Positions 60,286 through 64,000 of a stretch of DNA of 64,000 bases are shown here, in pieces; the first letter of the stretch is position 1; each line of letters begins with the position of its first letter. The DNA lies in NCBI RefSeq assembly GCF_964340395.1, contig NC_135569.1, positions 18,629,957 through 18,693,956 on the forward strand. Direction: 5' to 3'. Source of the stretch: Glandiceps talaboti. Lineage: Eukaryota; Hemichordata; Enteropneusta; Spengelidae. The notes beneath the pieces are model-generated. The model saw only the letters and a list, made by a program, of their open reading frames with translations, ran no database searches and had not been told where the DNA came from. A program made the translations under genes and the position numbers.

Positions 60286-60516
60286 CTATGCATATATGTA
60301 TCCATATACTTTGATATCTATATTCCGTATATATGTGTTCATATACATAACAGTATATACGTATACCCACACACTGTGTAAGTATAATTGTTCACACATA
60401 TCGGTATCCCATATAGTATATGCCCACATACCATATGTGTATTCATAAATATGATACAAGCTAAATACAACTTTGTTGGTGAACCAATGTATTGTGTTAA
60501 GCTTTTGTTCCAACAC
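60286..60516. repeat. Degenerate TATAC/ATATG-rich tract
   Basis: Imperfect ATATAC and CATATG motifs make up this stretch; the 76-codon minus frame over it is compositional. Confidence 0.5.
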
Positions 60517-60826
60517 AAACGTGAAATTCGTGACTTGAAATTTTCGACTGAGGTAGAGATGGAGTGCGATACAAACTTCCAGTCACATATGACCCCTCTT
60601 TAAGCTCACGTGTCCGTAAGGTCACTAGTTTTGAATAATTGCTGACAAATAGTTCTGAACCCTGATTAAACCAAGTACAACATTTGAAACAATACCCATA
60701 TCCATCGGACTAAAGTAATTGATGAGGTCGTTTTCATGAAGACTGTTATCTCTCTTATCTCAGATCTCTTTCTCTGTACGAGTTCATTTTTGGATTTTGT
60801 AGCTGTTGTTGAGTGCCGTCAAGTAT

Positions 60827-60937
60827 TTAATTTCTTTTCTCATGATCTTCGAGTTTCTCTTCTACTCCGTCTTGTTTGTCATAAACTCCCCTCTGCTTCT
60901 GTTCAAGTTCTGTCTTCCATTTGTTCAATTCTTCAAT
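60827..60937 (-). other. Short coiled-coil-like open segment downstream of the membrane exon
   Basis: Minus-strand frame of 36 codons: IEELNKWKTELEQKQRG then VYDKQDGVEEKLEDHEKRN, ending in TAA. A heptad-like Leu/Ile spacing and high charge suggest a coiled coil. It lies 200 bp downstream of the 61141 donor, with CAACAG (60954-60949) as possible acceptor, but a TGA lies between that acceptor and the frame. It may be a relic exon of the same gene. Confidence 0.25.
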
Positions 60938-61140
60938 TTTTCACGATTCCCTGTTGAAATGATAAAAAGAAATTAATCATACATAAATTTATGGGTTGTC
61001 TTTTGATCAGCGATTCATTACTCTATGTATAGACATAGTACAAACAACGCTCCATAACTTTGGAGAATAAAATCAGCGAAAGTATTGAAAATATATACCT
61101 TTGGATATCTTATTTGACAAGAAAAGAATTCCTATCTTAC

Positions 61141-61387
61141 CTTGAGTACATGTTGTTAACATTGACAAAGAAGCTTGTCTTGAGAAAATAATTTTCAAGG
61201 TAATATAAGTGGATATATACGACACATAAGTTTGCTATCACTGCTAAAACAGCCAACATTTCCCACGTTCTATAAACACTGACATCCTTCGATTCGTTGC
61301 TCTCGAACTTCGTGTTTTGTCTGCCAGAATTGTGAGGAGGGACATAGCTTTGTCCGTCTAGGGACAAGACTCTCCTTCTAGGGATTT
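61141..61387 (-). CDS. Membrane-segment exon, paralogue 2 (intact frame)
   Basis: One frame is open from a possible acceptor TTTAACGTAG (61389-61388) to a consensus donor CAAG-GTAAG (61140). It encodes a polar N-terminal part (PRRRVLSLDGQSYVPPHNSG, ESNESKDVSVY) and then RTWEMLAVLAVIANLCVVYI and HLYYLENYFLKTSFF. Arg/Lys before a single hydrophobic helix is the pattern of a type II signal anchor, as in Golgi enzymes, though no catalytic part is present to say which. There is no ATG in the frame, so this is an internal exon or starts further upstream. The donor, the helix and 120 bp of intron are conserved with the 59.6-kb copy. Family unknown. Confidence 0.5.
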
Positions 61388-63330
61388 CTACGTTAAATTG
61401 CTAATTCATTGCTTTCCGTGAATTATCAAGTTCAACTATTTGCTTAGTTATCGTTAACAAATATTTGTGAATTGTGTGGGTATTTTTGTCTGAAGCTATC
61501 GGGTTTATTCTGTCTATGTGAACTTTCTTTTCTCTATTCCAGTGTACGGTAACTCCACGGCAGTTTTATTATAGCTATGTTATACTCTATCTAAACTTGC
61601 CAGTAACATTTATTGTTGTTGAGAAAAAGTCGTCCCATTTTATATCCGTCGATTTAAATCGCCTGTTCATATTTTGTATTTGATAAAATGAGACGTAATG
61701 TCATTTAAGAATAACGTACTGTATTCATGTAAATTATTTGAAATTGATCCGGTGGTGTTTTTTGAAAGTCAATTCATGTTTGCTTTTTGTATTGAAATGT
61801 TTTGTATCAACTGTTTATTTATGTTAACGAGTGAGATTACACTCTCATATTCAGTGTAGGCTATTGTAATTTATTATAACATTTGTTTTAACCGCAATTA
61901 GTGCCCATGGTGTCGGTGACCTGCCCCGTCTCCTAAGTCTGTGTAGCTTATTACACAGATATATACTAATGTGTGAACACATACATACAGTATACATATG
62001 ATATGCGGTAGCATTCATTTTCGCTGCCAATAGGTGGCGATGTGATAACAATTGCTGGCGGTTCAAATAGATGCGCAACTTTGGTGATTTTCAATCTTAG
62101 ATCGCTCAATGAAAAACAAATACTAGACATTTGAACATTACTCAAAGAAAACCAGACTATACTAAAGAGTGACTTTTCCCTTAGTTGATAAACGTGAATT
62201 ATCAATCAAAGCGTTAAATTGTGCACTCAGTCGCGTAATAAATAGCGACATTATTATTATATTATAACGTATAACTCTTTTAAACGGTCGTTATCTGATT
62301 TTTTTTAGATCTTTCCTCAGTATATTACAATGTAAATGGTACTTACAGTATTATATATACCACCAAGGAAACTTAACCATCTCTTGGTATTCATAACGCA
62401 AGCCCAATATTTGATGCATAAACAATTAGATGACATCTTATCAATTTAGCATTAACTATAATAGAATGTTGAAGAAATCCCCTGTATAAATTATCTTAAA
62501 TTATGTAGAACGCCCTCAAATGTGTGCACTGAAACTAATATAATACAATAGTTTATTGTATATTTTGTAAATCATTCTGGAATTAAGAGAAAACATGGAA
62601 TATAGACTATAACTGATTTTAAACGGGAGGAAAATAATGCAATTGCTGAAATACAACTAAAAATGTTTTCTTGTATCCCGGATTGTAAAAACTGCGACGT
62701 TAACATAGAGTTGTGGAAAATCGCAGTTACGTTTATGTCTGAACTATTTATGGAACACATGTTTACATTACATTCTGGGATTATTACTTGCGTCAGCTTT
62801 TTTGTAAAAAAAATAAATAAGCTTACTAAATTATATTGATGACGTGTTGAGGAGTCAATGGATATGGGATGGAAACTTGTATATAAGCTAGACGACAACA
62901 AATAAGTCTGAAGCCGTGTTCAGTAATCAATAATGTAAAAACTGTCACCATAAAAAGACAGTAAATCTGACTGACAGCGTATAAATTCTCAAAAAAAATC
63001 CTTTCAATACAGGTCAACAGAGGTACCGGTGATACTGAATTGTGTTGTCAATAAATGTACGTTCAATGCTGCAGGTACCGGTGAAATCGTACTGATCGTA
63101 TTTACATTTTATGACATGTTATACTTACGGAATGTAATTCAAACGGGGGAAACACATCCTGACTTCTGCGTTCTGAGCACTTTCGCAAACGTACATTGCC
63201 AAATTTCCGTATTTGCATTTCGAGACAAACAATTTATTAGTGTAGTGTGAACCCCCGTGTATGTTATGCAATGATGTTTTTTGAAATACTTGTAAATTCA
63301 CAGAAAGAAAACAATTTGTACTGTGCACTT
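61388..63330. other. No recognised gene
   Basis: AT-rich; minus-strand frames at 61851-62205 and 62572-62901 (109 codons) show no family resemblance and read as chance. Confidence 0.4.
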
Positions 63331-63510
63331 TGATTGGCTGTTTCTCAATACAACAGGTGCAATACCTCGCGTCACTATGAGTGGATATCATTAGACAATT
63401 GTTTCCCGCCAAAATGTCAATTCAAAGCTGGTGGTTTGGGGATGCCTTTATTGTGATTGGTTCTCATTGACAATTGGAATTTAACACCTGGAGTTGTGTA
63501 TATATAGAGA
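63331..63510 (+). promoter_or_regulatory. Candidate TATA promoter with two CCAAT-type boxes
   Basis: GATTGGCTG (about 63332) and GATTGGTTCTC (about 63456) are reverse CCAAT boxes. TATATATA lies at 63499-63506, about 55 bases before the ATG at 63561. A start of transcription near 63530 would suit that ATG rather than the one at 63525. Motif evidence only. Confidence 0.35.
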
Positions 63511-63560
63511 GTTATCCGTTGTGAATGCCGTCTTTGACCGCAGCTCACGCTACAAAAAAG

Positions 63561-63752
63561 ATGGATGCCCGATGCCTTTGCCTGCTGACACTGTATTACG
63601 TGTACAATACCATATATAGTATTTTATTTGCCACAAACTCAAAATCATATCAACATAACAAGAGAGAAAGTAAAAAAGACAGTGGAATAAATATTACACA
63701 TAAACTGATGGATGAATACAGAGTTTATGGCTGGACCACAAAAATAGTTTGA
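63561..63752 (+). CDS. Small ORF, possible secreted or membrane peptide
   Basis: From ATG at 63561 (context AAAGATGG) the frame gives 63 residues: MDARCLCLLTLYYVYNTIYS then ILFA, a hydrophobic N-terminus that could be a signal peptide or anchor. A polar part follows with a dibasic site (KR), an NIT glycosylation sequon, and the end DEYRVYGWTTKIV. An in-frame ATG at 63525 would add 12 residues (MPSLTAAHATKK). It stands alone, behind a TATA-type promoter. I do not recognise it. It may be a first exon or chance. Confidence 0.3.
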   Translation: MDARCLCLLTLYYVYNTIYSILFATNSKSYQHNKRESKKDSGINITHKLMDEYRVYGWTTKIV

Positions 63753-64000
63753 AACAAACTAGTCAAGTTTGTGGCCCATACTACAATTGATTAAACAAAA
63801 TAATCAAAGCAAAAACAAAAACAAATTTGAAGTTAAAACAAAAGCAAACAAAAAACAAACAAAACAAAACGCGTTCTCATCAAAAAAAAAATATAACAAC
63901 TGGCATTAAATGCAATGTAAGGTAGAAAAAGCTTAATTAATTTTGTAACAAATACTGTTTCAACTGAGATTTAAAAGTAGTCCTGGATTGTATTTTTTTC
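63753..64000. other. A-rich sequence, nothing recognised
   Basis: CAAA/AAAAC-rich stretch at 63795-63870. Confidence 0.4.

Noticed and set aside
62572-62901. 109-codon minus ORF
   Set aside because: Ser/Ile/Phe-rich composition expected from AT-rich DNA; no homology, no start or splice context.

Overview
The window is invertebrate metazoan nuclear DNA: AT-rich, intron-bearing and dominated by repeats. The only genes I can name are animal families (alpha-spectrin, a CYP4-type cytochrome P450). tRNA-derived SINEs, several non-LTR retrotransposon relics and many non-autonomous DNA transposons fit a marine invertebrate such as a hemichordate, cephalochordate or lophotrochozoan. I cannot place the species. 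There is no complete gene; coding content is single exons and relics, so most of the 64 kb is mobile or satellite DNA.

Layout. 1-4453: an 1840-bp unit in tandem (about 2.4 copies) carrying two exons of an alpha-spectrin-like gene (second half of the SH3 domain plus part of the next spectrin repeat), followed at 5051-5210 by a broken exon of the following spectrin repeat. 9529-12348: a 48-bp minisatellite of about 59 units. 12.8-18.4 kb: two copies of a dispersed repeat family with hairpin, microsatellite and internal modules, each interrupted by a different DNA transposon (TTAA-flanked at 13313-14102, TAA-flanked at 16500-17970). 19.2-23 kb: two LINE relics. 23.1-24.3 kb: a GGTA-based satellite. 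24.4-28.1 kb: an element with inverted arrays of short repeats and a 1.5-kb TIR element with a 7-bp target duplication. 28.3-29.9 kb: another copy of the dispersed family. 30.5-35.1 kb: a 58/59-bp minisatellite of about 78 units, ended by a TIR transposon that itself contains a SINE.

36-41.8 kb: decayed transposon copies, a LINE 3' end with intact C-terminal frame, a minus-strand LINE reverse-transcriptase relic and a second SINE. 43.75-44.22 kb: a minus-strand open region with a degenerate zinc knuckle. 44.6-51.3 kb: a 2.8-kb segment present twice, with a 150-bp tandem array between the copies. 51756-51935: the heme-binding exon of a CYP4-type P450 (minus). 52-59 kb: further TIR elements and one unidentified exon candidate. 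59.6-61.4 kb: two paralogous minus-strand exons coding a membrane segment. 63.5 kb: a small ORF behind a TATA box.

The genes do not form a pathway. The coherent story is structural: exon triplication by unequal exchange, nested transposon insertions that can be dated relative to one another, and satellites with higher-order periodicity.
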